From Pseudomonadota bacterium (lineage in GTDB: Bacteria > Desulfobacterota > Desulfobulbia > Desulfobulbales > SURF-16): DNA of 64,000 nt. The stretch covers positions 19,777 to 83,776 of the forward strand of contig JAHJKA010000049.1 in the NCBI GenBank assembly GCA_018822545.1, written 5' to 3'. Of the stretch, positions 46,339-56,876 are shown piece after piece. The notes beneath the pieces were generated by a model. The model was not told the origin of the DNA and did no database searches. It saw nothing but the letters and a program-made list of their open reading frames with translations. Both the position numbers and the translations under genes were made by a program. Position 1 is the stretch's first letter; every line of letters starts with the position of its first letter.

Positions 46339-48852
46339 CTACACTTTTGGCGGCATATAGAACCGCAAACGTAGGGCATTTGTCACCACAGATACGGAAC
46401 TTAAGGCCATGGCTGCACCAGCAATCATCGGATTGAGAGTCGGACCGCCGAATATATAGAGAACACCGGCGGCAATCGGAATACCGATAATATTATAGGC
46501 AAAGGCCCAGAACAGATTCTGTTTGATATTGGTCATCGTCGCCCTGCTTAAGGCCAGGGCCGTAACCACGCCGTCGAGATTGCCCTTCATCAAGACCACA
46601 TCCCCTGTTTCAATGGCAACATCAATGCCGGTTCCCATGGCTATACCGAGATCGGCCGTGGCCAGAGCCGGGGCATCATTGATTCCATCACCAACCATGG
46701 CAACCACTCGGCCACCTTGCTTCAACCTGCTCACTTCCTGCGCCTTATAATCAGGAAGAACACCGGCAATAACCCGATCAATGCCGGCTTCAGCGGCAAT
46801 GGCGCGGGCTGTTTTCTCATTATCCCCGGTGAGCATTACCACCTCAATTCCCATATTCCGCAGTTTCTTAATCGTAGCCGGGGTTTCCCTTCTGACAGAA
46901 TCGGCAACGCCGATAATGGCTTGCAAATCACCATCAATAGAAAGATAGAGTGCTGTCTTTCCTGCCAAGGATAGCTCTTCAGCCTGAGCCAGAACTTCAG
47001 GCAGCATCCCCTTGACCTGCCTTTCGTCCATAAGGGCTTTGTTGCCAAGAACAAGCGCACACATCTCTTCTTGATACGAAACCTGGGCCTCAATACCCCT
47101 GCCCGGAATGGCCTGAAAAGACAGTGGAGCAGTAAATGCTATATTCTTTTCCTTGGCATAGCCGACAAGGGCCTCGGCCAGGGGATGTTCAGAGTTGCTT
47201 TCCGCTGATGCAAGCAGGATGACAAGAGCGTCATCGTCAAACCGCTCAGACACGGACAGAAGATCGGTCAGAGATGGTCGGCCGTGGGTTAAGGTGCCGG
47301 TTTTATCAAAGACGATTATTTTTACCTTTTGGGCCATCTCCAGCGCTTCACCATTTTTCACCAACACGCCGAGCTGAGCCCCCCGACCGGTACCAACCAT
47401 GATTGATGTCGGGGTTGCCAAGCCCATGGCACAGGGGCAAGCAATAACAAGCACCGCAATGAAAATACGAAGGGCAAAGGTGAAATCGGCATGGCCGATA
47501 AAATACCAGGACAATCCAGCCAACAGGGCAAGGACCATAACGGAGGGCACAAAATACAGACTGATGCGGTCAGCTAAATTAGCGATGGGAGCCTTAGACC
47601 CTTGAGCATCCTGAACCATCCTGACAATCCGTGCCAGCATGGTCTCCTGGCCCACCTTGTCGGCAACAACGGTAAGGGCGCCATTCTTATTCAAGGTGCC
47701 GCCATAGACCAGATCACCTGGTCTTTTCTTTAAGGCAACACTTTCACCGGTGAGCATGGACTCATCTACCGCGGACTCACCATGGATGACAACACCGTCG
47801 GTGGCCACACGATCTCCGGGGCGGACAAGAATATGATCCCCTTTGACAATCTCATTCACCAGAATTTCTGTCTGGCCGTTGTTATTGATTAAGATAGCGG
47901 TCTCCGGGGCCAATTCCATCAATTTACTGATGGCATCTGATGTTTTCAGTTTGGAACGCGCTTCTAAAAATTTCCCCAATGATACCAAGGCAATGAGCAT
48001 GGCGGCAGACTCAAAATAGAGATCATGGGCCTTATGAAAGGGATCGATGCCCATGCCAATCTCAATGAGATTCCAGGTGGAATAAATAAAGGCGGCCCCT
48101 GTTCCCACCGCGATGAGAGAATCCATATTAGGAGCTTTTCTGACAAGGGCAGGAATACCGATAAGATAAAAACTCCTCCCTAACCAAAGAACAGGAACAA
48201 CCAGGAAAAATTGAATAAGGGCAAAACGAAAAGGTTCCTGACTTGGACTCACTACAACCGGCAGAGAGAGTCCTACCATCTCACCCATTGACAAAATCAT
48301 CACCAGCGTCGCCAAGACCAGGGCAGGCCAGAGACGACCAACCATTTTCCGCAATTTCTCTTGATTTTCTTTCTGCTTGGTTACAAAAGATGACTGCCCC
48401 TCTGCCTGACTAACAGATGCACTGAATCCGATATCTTTTATTTGTTGGACAACGTCTCGAACCTTAACCAGATCATTATTATAAACAACCACCGCCTTTT
48501 CCACAGCCAGATTGACAGCACAAGACTCAACACCTGTCATTGCTCCCACTACCTTTTCTATCCGGCTGGAACAGGAGGCACAGCTCATGCCTTGGATATC
48601 GAGAACAACCTGCTGTTTTTTTTCAGGAGTAACGATAAGTTCAAATCCCAAGCCCTTCACCTGACCGGCAATTTCAGCTATGGAGAGGGCAGCCTCGTCA
48701 AATTCAAGGGTCATAGTCTCCGTGGCCAGATTCACAAAGCAGCTTTTAACCCCGGCCACGGCGCCAACCACCTTTTCAATACGAGACGAACAGGAGGCGC
48801 AGTGCATGCCCCGGACGGGTAAGGATATTTTTTTCACGTTGAGCTGGTTCAT
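46339..48852 (-). CDS. copA: CopA, copper-exporting P1B-type ATPase
   Basis: 837 residues. Two N-terminal heavy-metal-associated domains carry GMHCASC and GMSCASC (about residues 15 and 90). Eight membrane helices follow, with the Cu(I) transport motif CPC at Cys472/Cys474. The phosphorylation site is DKTGTLT (about residue 520), the nucleotide-binding domain follows, and the hinge is GDGINDAPA. This is the standard Cu(I)-ATPase layout for cytoplasmic copper efflux. It is divergent from the small chaperone gene at 49033; the 180-bp gap should hold the control region. I see no CueR-type dyad by eye. Confidence 0.96.
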   Translation of the reverse strand: MNQLNVKKISLPVRGMHCASCSSRIEKVVGAVAGVKSCFVNLATETMTLEFDEAALSIAEIAGQVKGLGFELIVTPEKKQQVVLDIQGMSCASCSSRIEKVVGAMTGVESCAVNLAVEKAVVVYNNDLVKVRDVVQQIKDIGFSASVSQAEGQSSFVTKQKENQEKLRKMVGRLWPALVLATLVMILSMGEMVGLSLPVVVSPSQEPFRFALIQFFLVVPVLWLGRSFYLIGIPALVRKAPNMDSLIAVGTGAAFIYSTWNLIEIGMGIDPFHKAHDLYFESAAMLIALVSLGKFLEARSKLKTSDAISKLMELAPETAILINNNGQTEILVNEIVKGDHILVRPGDRVATDGVVIHGESAVDESMLTGESVALKKRPGDLVYGGTLNKNGALTVVADKVGQETMLARIVRMVQDAQGSKAPIANLADRISLYFVPSVMVLALLAGLSWYFIGHADFTFALRIFIAVLVIACPCAMGLATPTSIMVGTGRGAQLGVLVKNGEALEMAQKVKIIVFDKTGTLTHGRPSLTDLLSVSERFDDDALVILLASAESNSEHPLAEALVGYAKEKNIAFTAPLSFQAIPGRGIEAQVSYQEEMCALVLGNKALMDERQVKGMLPEVLAQAEELSLAGKTALYLSIDGDLQAIIGVADSVRRETPATIKKLRNMGIEVVMLTGDNEKTARAIAAEAGIDRVIAGVLPDYKAQEVSRLKQGGRVVAMVGDGINDAPALATADLGIAMGTGIDVAIETGDVVLMKGNLDGVVTALALSRATMTNIKQNLFWAFAYNIIGIPIAAGVLYIFGGPTLNPMIAGAAMALSSVSVVTNALRLRFYMPPKV

Positions 48853-49032
48853 AAAAATCCTTTCTTTTTAACAGTTTAGACCCAAGACCGCGTTAGGAAT
48901 GGAAATAATCCTTGATACATGGCGGGGAGCAATATTAAAGTTATATATTATGTGAGTGATATCTTATTAATCTTATTCCAGATTACCCGTATCGCTCACC
49001 TGAAAAATGATCCATTACTAAGGAGCGCCACT

Positions 49033-49230
49033 ATGGCCACGATTAAAATTAACGGTATGAAATGTCAACACTGTGTCTCCTCAGTCACCAAGGCCCTGGC
49101 AAGCATTAAGGGAGTTTCAGACGTCTCAGTTAACCTCGAAACTTCGGTAGCTTCCTATACTGCCGATGCCAGTGTCAGCAGCGACAAAATCAAAGAGGCC
49201 ATCCGCAAAATTGGTTTTGAACCAGCATAA
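49033..49230 (+). CDS. copZ: CopZ-like copper chaperone (single HMA domain)
   Basis: 65 residues from the ATG at 49033 with AAGGAG upstream; an open extension to 48919 is not needed. The HMA motif GMKCQHC is at residues 8-14 and the fold length is exact for Atx1/CopZ proteins. It should deliver Cu(I) to the N-terminal domains of CopA encoded divergently. An imperfect inverted repeat (GTGAGTGAT at 48952-48960, ATCGCTCAC at 48991-48999) lies in its leader. Confidence 0.88.
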   Translation: MATIKINGMKCQHCVSSVTKALASIKGVSDVSVNLETSVASYTADASVSSDKIKEAIRKIGFEPA

Positions 49231-49401
49231 TACCTTCTCGTACCAGTAAACAAGTAAGCCTTAAGGATATTTATTTCAACTGCAGAAACCTAAACAATTG
49301 ACGAACCAATCCGAAAAAACATATCATGTTGTTTTAAAGGCTTACCGCAATCCGAATTTGTTGCCCCCAAACATACTTCAAGCCCCTGAAAGGTATTACT
49401 C

Positions 49402-52080
49402 ATGAGTGCCTTAGTCCCTGACAAACCATGCGTTCTTTACCTTAACGGCAAGCCAGAAAACCGACAAGAATTCGTCGACAATTTTGGCACTGAACTTTTC
49501 ATCCTCACCGCAGCCTCCGCTGAGGAAGGCCACACACTTCTCTGTCAACACGATGTGCAAGCAGTCATTGGCACCCTTGATCTCCCAGACGGCTCTATCA
49601 TAAATTTCTTTTCTGAAATTCGGGCCAGTTTTCAAGATGTGTTCCGCATTCTTATTCTTGACAAGGCTGATTCGGAAATATGCATTCCTGCCGTCAACCA
49701 GGCCCATGTCTATCACATTTTCATAACCCCCTATGACCGAGAGGAAATGAAGGTTGTTATCCACCGTGGCGTGGAAATTCTCAAACAAAAACGACTTCTG
49801 GAAAAACAGATCCGCCATATAGAAATTGAAGAGGCCAGTCGCATGGCCGAGAATGCCAACCGCTTAAAAAGTCAGTTTTTGGCCAATATGAGCCATGAGA
49901 TTCGCACCCCTTTAAACGCCATTATCGGCATGGCCCATCTCACCTTGGAAACGACCCTTTCGCACAAACAGATCGATTACATAAACAAGATTCATCAGGC
50001 ATCACGTAATATGCTTGATATCATCAACGATATCCTTGATCTTTCAAAGATAGAAGCTGGCAAACTTGAGCTCAACCCAAGCGAATTCAACCTGGAAGAT
50101 ATCCTCCAGAACGTCACGGATATTGCCTCCATCAATGATCGCCAGAGCAATGTCGAACTCATCGTCGCCACCGCTCCGGAAGTACCGACCAGCCTGATTG
50201 GCGACCCCTTACGGTTGAGCCAGATTCTCATCAACCTGGTGAATAACGCCACAAAATTCACAGACATGGGAGAAATTATCATCAGCACAGAGGTGGTGGA
50301 TAAAAATGATGACCACGTCACCCTGCGCTTTTCCGTCATGGATACCGGTATCGGCATGACACCAAACCAACAGGGCAAAATCTTCGAGGCCTTTCTGCAG
50401 GCTGACAACACAACGACCAATCATTATGGTGGTACCGGCCTTGGCCTTACCATCAGCAGACTGCTGGTGGGCCTTATGGGTGGCAGTCTCCAGGTTAAAA
50501 GCCAGTTGGGACAAGGATCCACCTTCACCTTTGACCTCCCTTTCGCCCGCCCGGCTTCACAGATTGCCTGCTCCGACCATCTCCCTGAAAGCCTGATTGG
50601 TATGGAGGTTCTGGTTGTCGATGACAACCCCACCGTTCAGAAAATTTTCAAAATTATCCTTGAATCCTTCGCCTTAAAGGTGACCATTGCCGGCTCCGGG
50701 GAGGAAGCCTTAATCCTTATAGATAAAGCAGCTGAAGATGGCACCCCGTTTCGACTCATCATCTGCGACTGGCAAATGGCAGGTCTAAACGGCATAGAAT
50801 GTGCCCGTAAGGTGCTTAACAATACCAAGCTCCCTTTTAAACCTGCCATCATTATGGTCACAGCCTATGAAGCCAACGATATTTACCGCAAAACTGAAGA
50901 ACTCGGCCTGGACGGACTTTTGTTCAAGCCGGTGAATAAGCAGACCCTTTTTGAAGGCATCATCGCGGCATTCAACAAAAAAATCGTTCCCTCCATTTTG
51001 ACTGAACCTGACAAAAAAATTGAAAAAGACCTTAAAAAAACCATCGCCAATGCCGAAATTCTCATGGCAGAAGATAATGACATCAACCGGCAAGTGGCTC
51101 AAGAAATCCTGGAATCCTGGGGGAGCTCGGTAACAGTAGCCCATAACGGCCATGACGCTGTGGAGCTTGTAAAAAACCAACATTTCGACCTGATACTCAT
51201 GGACATCCAAATGCCCGTCATGGACGGTTTTGAGGCCTGCCGGTCAATTCGGAAATGGGAACAGAGCAGCGACAGCCGCCGGATGCATGGCCCTCTGCCT
51301 ATCATCGCTATGACAGCCTATGCCATGAGCGGCGACAAGGAGAAATGCCTGGCGGTCGGCATGAACGACCATGTTGCCAAACCCCTTGAGCCGAAAAACC
51401 TATTTGCCACCTTGGTCAAGTGGTTACCCAACCCGGAAAATATCGAAAATTATTCGCAAGAATCAGCCCGACCATCAACCACTATTCCCAGTGCACTCCC
51501 CGGCATCGACCAGGTAAGTGCCTTACGACGTCTTGCCGGCAACAAACTGCTCTACCGCAATCTCCTCATCCAGTTTGCCAGCGATTACCGTGAAATCCTG
51601 CCCCTCATAGAAAAATATATAATCGCTGGGAACCTTACCGAGGCCTCTAAAATTGTGCACACCTTAAAGGGGGTCGCCGGAAACATCGGTGCCCTTGAGG
51701 TTGTCCAAAGCGCCACGATTCTCGACAGGGAATTACGCAATAAAGGTGAAAATACCGCCGCCTTTTTCAAGATTCTCAAAGAGAAATTAATTCCCCTCCA
51801 GAAATTCCTGGCTGAGGCGTTCCACGAGTTAAACGACCAACTTCTCTATGAACAATGCATCACCAGTTCACTAATCGACCAGCAAACCCGAATCAAACAG
51901 CTTTCAATGTTTATCAACAACTCGGCCCCGGAGGCCAAACAGCTTTTCTACATCCTCAAACCCACCCTGCTTTCCGTGGCCACCGATGACACCTGGCAAT
52001 TGCAGGAATTCCTGGAACAGGATGACTTTGAACAGGCCAAAGAGGCAATGGCCGCCATCTTGGCAACCATTGCCCAGTAA
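49402..52080 (+). CDS. hybrid histidine kinase with two receivers and Hpt
   Basis: 892 residues, cytosolic, no membrane helix. In order: a degenerate receiver-like domain (about 8-125, acidic pocket lost), a short coil and a HisKA domain with His165 in [13 protein letters not shown] HATPase domain follows ([19 protein letters not shown]), then two receivers with phospho-acceptors Asp456 (ICDWQM) and Asp601 ([11 protein letters not shown]). An Hpt domain with His753 (HTLKG) comes last, with an additional helical tail of about 110 residues. All modules of a His-Asp-His relay are in one chain, so it is a self-contained phosphorelay feeding an unknown response regulator. No partner gene is adjacent. 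Confidence 0.92.
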   Translation: MSALVPDKPCVLYLNGKPENRQEFVDNFGTELFILTAASAEEGHTLLCQHDVQAVIGTLDLPDGSIINFFSEIRASFQDVFRILILDKADSEICIPAVNQAHVYHIFITPYDREEMKVVIHRGVEILKQKRLLEKQIRHIEIEEASRMAENANRLKSQFLANMSHEIRTPLNAIIGMAHLTLETTLSHKQIDYINKIHQASRNMLDIINDILDLSKIEAGKLELNPSEFNLEDILQNVTDIASINDRQSNVELIVATAPEVPTSLIGDPLRLSQILINLVNNATKFTDMGEIIISTEVVDKNDDHVTLRFSVMDTGIGMTPNQQGKIFEAFLQADNTTTNHYGGTGLGLTISRLLVGLMGGSLQVKSQLGQGSTFTFDLPFARPASQIACSDHLPESLIGMEVLVVDDNPTVQKIFKIILESFALKVTIAGSGEEALILIDKAAEDGTPFRLIICDWQMAGLNGIECARKVLNNTKLPFKPAIIMVTAYEANDIYRKTEELGLDGLLFKPVNKQTLFEGIIAAFNKKIVPSILTEPDKKIEKDLKKTIANAEILMAEDNDINRQVAQEILESWGSSVTVAHNGHDAVELVKNQHFDLILMDIQMPVMDGFEACRSIRKWEQSSDSRRMHGPLPIIAMTAYAMSGDKEKCLAVGMNDHVAKPLEPKNLFATLVKWLPNPENIENYSQESARPSTTIPSALPGIDQVSALRRLAGNKLLYRNLLIQFASDYREILPLIEKYIIAGNLTEASKIVHTLKGVAGNIGALEVVQSATILDRELRNKGENTAAFFKILKEKLIPLQKFLAEAFHELNDQLLYEQCITSSLIDQQTRIKQLSMFINNSAPEAKQLFYILKPTLLSVATDDTWQLQEFLEQDDFEQAKEAMAAILATIAQ

Positions 52081-52097
52081 AGAAACACGCCCCACCG

Positions 52098-52826
52098 TCA
52101 CATATAGAGACCGCCGTTGACGCTTATAACCTGGCCGGTTATATACCCCGCCTCCTCACCCATCAAAAAATTCACAATACCAGCCACCTCTGTACTGTTA
52201 CCAAAACGGCCCAGGGGGATGGTGGGCAGCAACTTATCCTTTGGCAGTTTATCGGTCATTTCTGTTTCGATCAGACCGGGCGAGACAACATTGACCAGGA
52301 CATTGCGCCGGGCAACCTCGCGGGCCAGAGCCTTGGAGGCCCCGATAAGACCCGCCTTGGCCGCTGAATAATTCATCTGCCCGGACTGCCCTGTTTCTCC
52401 GGAGATTGAAGATATGGCCACAATCCGTCCCTGCCTTGCAAAAAGCATATTCCTGGCAAGTATTCTGGTCAGCAGAAAATAGGCGGTCAGGTGGACACCG
52501 AGCACCGTATCCCATTGCTCCCTGGTCATGGTGGCAACCAAGGTGTCCCTGGTCACCCCGGCATTATGAACCAGGCCCCACACCGTATTTTCGCCAAGCA
52601 GGGGTTCAAGGGACGCCTTGACCGCCTCTTCATCGGCCACATCAAAGGGCAGGAGGCGGCAGACACCAGAATTCGCCTCAATCTCTTTCTGCACACGTAC
52701 GGCACTCCCATGGTCGGAGCGATAATTGAGCCAGATCTCATATTCAGGAGCCAGACGTTTGGCAATGGCCGCACCAATACCGCGACTGGCCCCGGTGACC
52801 AGAACTATCTTTTTTTTGTCTTTCAC
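52098..52826 (-). CDS. fabG: FabG-like 3-oxoacyl-ACP reductase
   Basis: A short-chain dehydrogenase of 242 residues with the NADP-binding GASRGIGAAIA, NNAG-type VHNAGVTRD and catalytic YSAAKAG preceded by SSISGETG. The C-terminal YITGQVISVNGG is typical of FabG. The start is GTG with AAGGAAG that overlaps the upstream stop. It is co-transcribed with the lipoprotein gene just upstream. Absence of fabD/acpP neighbours suggests a dedicated reductase for a specialised acyl or polyene pathway rather than the main fatty-acid operon (inference). Confidence 0.9.
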   Translation of the reverse strand: MKDKKKIVLVTGASRGIGAAIAKRLAPEYEIWLNYRSDHGSAVRVQKEIEANSGVCRLLPFDVADEEAVKASLEPLLGENTVWGLVHNAGVTRDTLVATMTREQWDTVLGVHLTAYFLLTRILARNMLFARQGRIVAISSISGETGQSGQMNYSAAKAGLIGASKALAREVARRNVLVNVVSPGLIETEMTDKLPKDKLLPTIPLGRFGNSTEVAGIVNFLMGEEAGYITGQVISVNGGLYM

Positions 52827-52836
52827 GTATTCTTCC

Positions 52837-53589
52837 TTAGCGCAAGGTTTCTTGCAGTGATGGGATTTGCTTAAGCACTTCCGGGGTCAGAATTTCACTG
52901 AAATTCCAGGCAATGATATGCTTACCATTCTTGCCCTTTACCAGACTGTAGACATTATAATATTTATCATCCTGGGCTCCACTCAGCCTCGCCTGCCAAA
53001 TAATCTCATTGGTCGCAAGCTTACGCAGTCGTAATTCCACGTCCAATTCAAACTCGTAGGAGACGTAGGGCAGACCAATCACCCTGGTCAACCAAGAGTA
53101 CATGAAGGAGCCGTAAAAATAGCTGGTTTCTTTCACCAGACTACGATGCAATATACCCTCAAGACGGTATTCAAATCCTGAATGGTTGTTGTGCGGGATA
53201 AAAAACACCTCCTTGCTGGCCTTGGCTTCATTAAGAATTTCTGCCACGGCCAGAGCAACCGTGTAATTCATCGGCTTGGAGCTGAAGGGGGAAAAGGCCG
53301 TATAGAACTCTGGAATGTCGGTACCGATCTCGACCCAGAGGATGCCGGGGATAAGGCCTTTCCATTTTTGATTATCACTGCCATAGGCCTGGGGACGCAT
53401 ATCGACAAAGGGTTCAACACCAATAACCACGGAAGGGGGTGATTCAAAAGATGCGTGCGGGACGGCCGCAGGAGCATAGAGGGAAAGATCCAACAGCGGC
53501 GCTGCACAACCTGTCATAAAAAAAACCGACAGGAACAGTGCCAGCTGGAGAAATACAGTCACCTTAACCCCTTCTATTTTCATTCCCAT
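52837..53589 (-). CDS. lipoprotein of unknown function, operon with fabG-like gene
   Basis: 250 residues with a signal peptide and lipobox FMTGC. The body is beta-rich and contains EYRLEGILHRS and FELDVELRLRKLATNEIIWQ segments. These look like the LpoB/YajG or ABC-type transport auxiliary lipoproteins that report on cell-envelope complexes. There is no catalytic motif. It directly precedes fabG (10 bp), so a role in an envelope lipid or polyene pathway is possible. Family assignment is uncertain. Confidence 0.65.
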   Translation of the reverse strand: MGMKIEGVKVTVFLQLALFLSVFFMTGCAAPLLDLSLYAPAAVPHASFESPPSVVIGVEPFVDMRPQAYGSDNQKWKGLIPGILWVEIGTDIPEFYTAFSPFSSKPMNYTVALAVAEILNEAKASKEVFFIPHNNHSGFEYRLEGILHRSLVKETSYFYGSFMYSWLTRVIGLPYVSYEFELDVELRLRKLATNEIIWQARLSGAQDDKYYNVYSLVKGKNGKHIIAWNFSEILTPEVLKQIPSLQETLR

Positions 53590-53778
53590 TTCCCTTCCCC
53601 ATTGGGTGAAATCTCTTTTTTTTACCTTTCAAAAGAGAGCTTTTCCGTTTAGTATCTATTTTTTAAAAAATAAGAATAATCACTGTTATAAATCACATTT
53701 TCTATAAAATAATTTTCAGCCTATGGCAAGCCAGGGCTTTGAGCCCACAATGCCTTTGCAGTTAAGATATTCTCTTTC

Positions 53779-54990
53779 ATGACCCCTTCGCAACCATCTT
53801 CGCAAACCATCCTGACCATAGACTCCACTCTCCGCGATGGAGAACAGGCCGCCGGTGTTTATTTCACCCTTGCTGAAAAGGTGACCATTGCCACCGCCCT
53901 TGATGCAGCAGGCGTCTCGATACTTGACGCCGGATTCCCCATTGTCTCCAAAGAAGAAACCGCTGCCTTTGAAGCGGTGGCCCGGATCGGTCTCAAGGCC
54001 AAAGTTTTTGCCACGGTGCGTCCCGACATCGTCGAGATATCCTCTGCCAAGAAACTGGGGGCCAAAGGAGTCTTTCTCTTCTTCCCAATCTCACGAATCT
54101 TAAGCGGTCTCATCCGCACCATGACCCTTGATCAGTTCCAGAAGGTGATCATCACGGCGGTACAACACGCCATGGATCTTGATCTTGAGGTCTTCGTTGT
54201 CTTGGAAGACGCAGGTCGAGCAGGAAGAGGCACCGAAGCAGAAACCATATCCCGCCTGATCCCTGAAGGGGCCACCTCGTTTATCATTGCTGAAAGTGTC
54301 GGCGCTCTCACCCCGTGGGCCATGCACACCAAGATCAAAGAACTCTGTACCACCTTCCCAGAAGTCAAGTTCGGCATCCATTGCCACGATGATTATGGTC
54401 TGGCCACCGCCAACAGCCTGGCTGCCATTGAAGCTGGCGCCATCTACTTTTCCGGCACGGTCAACTCCATTGGTGAGCGGGCCGGCAACGCCTCTCTGGA
54501 AGAGGTTATCGTCGCCATCCAGAATCTTCTGCATTTTAAAACAGATGTTGACAGTCGATATCTTCTCAAGCTCTGTCGTCTTGTGGAAGAAGTCTCCGGA
54601 TTTATCATCCCGCCGATCAAGCCCATCTGTGGTTCCAACACCTTCAAGTGTGAATCAGGTCTCCACTCCCGCGCTCTGCTCAGACAAAAGGGGAGCTACG
54701 AGCCCTATGCCCCGGAACAGGTTGGCCAGGAGAGATCTTTGTCCCTTGGCAAGCATTCCGGCATGGAACATCTTGACCACCTGCTCCGCGAAATGTCTCT
54801 TTCGTTAGAGGATACTAAAAAACGACAGCTCCTTGCCAAGATTAAAGGCTATCAGGAGGAGCATAAATCCTCTGATATGGCTGAATTTGTCAAACAATGC
54901 CGGGAGTTTTACCAGAATCACTCAGGGCTTCGTCAAGATGTCTTGCAACAACTGCTTATCGAGGTCCAAGATGGCGCAGACCCTGATTGA
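53779..54990 (+). CDS. NifV-like homocitrate/isopropylmalate synthase-family enzyme
   Basis: Condenses acetyl-CoA with a 2-oxoacid. 403 residues. The DRE-TIM metallolyase barrel has the catalytic STLRDGEQAAGVYF motif, the metal ligands in HCHDDYGLA, and SIGERAGNASLEEV. The C-terminal accessory region is short, as in NifV, and lacks the allosteric LeuA domain. Among the family the sequence is nearest to homocitrate synthases. No nif genes are adjacent; instead aconitase-like LeuC/LeuD homologues follow, and the stop overlaps the LeuC-like start by 20 bp. The actual 2-oxoacid substrate cannot be told. Confidence 0.85.
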   Translation: MTPSQPSSQTILTIDSTLRDGEQAAGVYFTLAEKVTIATALDAAGVSILDAGFPIVSKEETAAFEAVARIGLKAKVFATVRPDIVEISSAKKLGAKGVFLFFPISRILSGLIRTMTLDQFQKVIITAVQHAMDLDLEVFVVLEDAGRAGRGTEAETISRLIPEGATSFIIAESVGALTPWAMHTKIKELCTTFPEVKFGIHCHDDYGLATANSLAAIEAGAIYFSGTVNSIGERAGNASLEEVIVAIQNLLHFKTDVDSRYLLKLCRLVEEVSGFIIPPIKPICGSNTFKCESGLHSRALLRQKGSYEPYAPEQVGQERSLSLGKHSGMEHLDHLLREMSLSLEDTKKRQLLAKIKGYQEEHKSSDMAEFVKQCREFYQNHSGLRQDVLQQLLIEVQDGADPD

Positions 54991-56206
54991 CAAAATACTC
55001 GCCAGCCATCTTTTGCGCCAAGAGGATGATCATCTTCTCATCGTCTACGATCATCTCCTGCTCCATGATGCCACCGGCGCCCTGCTTATCAAGCCTTTCA
55101 AGAACCTGGGCAAGCCTTTGGCCCACCCGGAAAAAATTCTGGCGGCAGCCGATCATTTCGTACCGCCGGCCACGGCCGAAAGAGCAGAAATTCTTCAGCA
55201 ATATCTTGATTTTACCACAGAACTCACGGGCATCAGGCGTAAACCATTTCAGGGTATCTGCCATCAGATCCTGGTGGAAGATGGCAGCGTGGGACCAGGG
55301 CAGTTCATCATCGGTGCCGATTCCCACACTATCATGGCAGGGGCCTTGGGCAGCATGGCCTGCGGCCTGGGCTCAACCGACATCCTTTTTTCCATGGTTA
55401 CCGGCTACACATGGCTGCCGAGGCCTCCGGTCTGCAAACTTGAATTAACAGGAAACAGGGCACCTTTTATTCGCGGCAAAGATGTAGCCCTGGCGATTCT
55501 CACCGAAATCGGCGGCACCCGCGATCTGGCCGATTACGCCTTTGAATGTGTTGACCACACCAATGACCAGCTCAGCATGGATTCCCGCTTTTCTCTGGCC
55601 TGCATGGCTGCCGAGATGGGTGCTTCCTTTTTCATCATCATTCCGGACGCCATTACGACAAATTTTCTAGCCCAAAAGGGTAATACAACAAAACCACTGC
55701 TTCCCGATGCCGATGCCACCTACGACACAACCCTGACCATAGCCATGCCTGAGCAAAGCCTGGTCTCGGTGCCCCCTGCCCCCTGGGAGGTTGAAAAGGC
55801 AAGCGACCTTGGCCATATCAAGATCAACCAGGCCTTTGTCGGCTCCTGCACCGGTGGTCGTCTCGAGGATATCGCCGACACGGCCGCCATTGTCCGCGGC
55901 CAGAAAGTAGCTGAGAATGTCCGCCTGGTGGTCATCCCCGCCTCCCAGAATATCTATCTCCAAGCCATCCGCGCCGGCTATATTGAAGATATCATCATGG
56001 CAGGTGGCATTGTCGATGCCCCCTCCTGCGGCCCCTGCGGCGGTATTGATAAGGGCATCATCGGCATCGGCCAGACCATGATCGCCACCTCGAACCGCAA
56101 TTTCCCGGGACGCACCGGCCCGGGCGACACCTATCTTGCCTCAGCACCGGTCGTGGCAGCAAGCGCCCTGACCGGGGTAATAACCGATCCACGCGTCATA
56201 AATTAG
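54971..56206 (+). CDS. LeuC/homoaconitase-type dehydratase large subunit
   Basis: 411 residues, starting within the last codons of the NifV-like gene. The 4Fe-4S cluster cysteines are visible in GSCTGGRLEDI and CGPCGG, and the active-site GADSHTIMAGALG segment is intact. Length matches the bacterial/archaeal IPMD-homoaconitase type, not the larger aconitase. It should isomerise the product of the preceding enzyme together with the small subunit at 56385. An inverted repeat element separates the two subunit genes. Confidence 0.88.
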   Translation: MAQTLIDKILASHLLRQEDDHLLIVYDHLLLHDATGALLIKPFKNLGKPLAHPEKILAAADHFVPPATAERAEILQQYLDFTTELTGIRRKPFQGICHQILVEDGSVGPGQFIIGADSHTIMAGALGSMACGLGSTDILFSMVTGYTWLPRPPVCKLELTGNRAPFIRGKDVALAILTEIGGTRDLADYAFECVDHTNDQLSMDSRFSLACMAAEMGASFFIIIPDAITTNFLAQKGNTTKPLLPDADATYDTTLTIAMPEQSLVSVPPAPWEVEKASDLGHIKINQAFVGSCTGGRLEDIADTAAIVRGQKVAENVRLVVIPASQNIYLQAIRAGYIEDIIMAGGIVDAPSCGPCGGIDKGIIGIGQTMIATSNRNFPGRTGPGDTYLASAPVVAASALTGVITDPRVIN

Positions 56207-56211
56207 TAGGT

Positions 56212-56310
56212 GTTAACGGTTGACGGTTTGCAGTATACAGTTCATGGATGTTGTCTTTATCAAAAAAGAGCTTTCCACAAACCGGAAACAGTGAACGGTA
56301 AACCGTCAAC
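56212..56310. repeat. dispersed inverted-repeat element between LeuC- and LeuD-like genes
   Basis: GTTGACGGTTT (56219-56229) is perfectly inverted at 56300-56310, with further partial matches (CAGTTCA and TGAAC) inward, giving a hairpin-forming unit of about 100 bp. The GTTAACGGTTGACGGTTT sequence resembles a repeat type I recall from deltaproteobacterial intergenic regions; copy number could not be checked. Confidence 0.65.
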
Positions 56311-56384
56311 TTTATGCAATAATCACTTAATCCCTAGTGACTGCGGCCAAACTTGCTAAAGTTCAATGCTAATGAGATAAGAAT

Positions 56385-56876
56385 ATGACCACCCACCAAG
56401 CCTATATCATCGGTGACAATATCTGCACCGACCTGATCCATCCCCCCGATTATTTCAGCCTGGACAAAAACAGGCGAAAGAAGGGTTTTTTGCGCGGCGT
56501 TTCCGCCACATGGGCCGATACTATTCAACCCGGGGCCATTATCATCGGCGGCGAAAATTTCGGTTGCGGCTCGTCCCGGGAGGTCACGGCCCAGGTCTTT
56601 CATGACCGTGGCGTCAAGATCGTTCTGGCCCGCAGCTTTGCCCGCATTTTTTACCGTAACATGGTCAACCTCGGTATCCCGGTCTGTCGATTCCGAGGCG
56701 ATCACCCGTGGCAGCATGGCACCGAAATCACGGTGGACTATGATGCGGGGGCCTGCCAGATCAAGACCGACCAGGCATCCTTGACCTATGAGCCGCCATC
56801 AAGTTTTGTCAAACACCTTGTGGCCTGCGGCGGCCTGCTGCCGGCCATCGACATCCTCTTCAGCCATGCAGTGTAA
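56385..56876 (+). CDS. LeuD/homoaconitase-type dehydratase small subunit
   Basis: 163 residues, the usual length for the IPMD small subunit. GENFGCGSSREV matches the conserved FGCGSSRE loop, but the following His of most LeuD and aconitase proteins is Val. The substrate-specificity loop near the N-terminus (NICTDLIHPPDYFSLD) resembles the homoaconitase/IPMD group. It overlaps the start of the flavoprotein gene by 11 bp, so the four genes form one operon interrupted only by the repeat element. Confidence 0.86.
   Translation: MTTHQAYIIGDNICTDLIHPPDYFSLDKNRRKKGFLRGVSATWADTIQPGAIIIGGENFGCGSSREVTAQVFHDRGVKIVLARSFARIFYRNMVNLGIPVCRFRGDHPWQHGTEITVDYDAGACQIKTDQASLTYEPPSSFVKHLVACGGLLPAIDILFSHAV

Noticed and set aside
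53779..54990. Re-citrate synthase
   Set aside because: Re-citrate synthases have an RDGQQ-type active-site stretch as I recall them, whereas this protein has STLRDGEQAAG and is closer to NifV.
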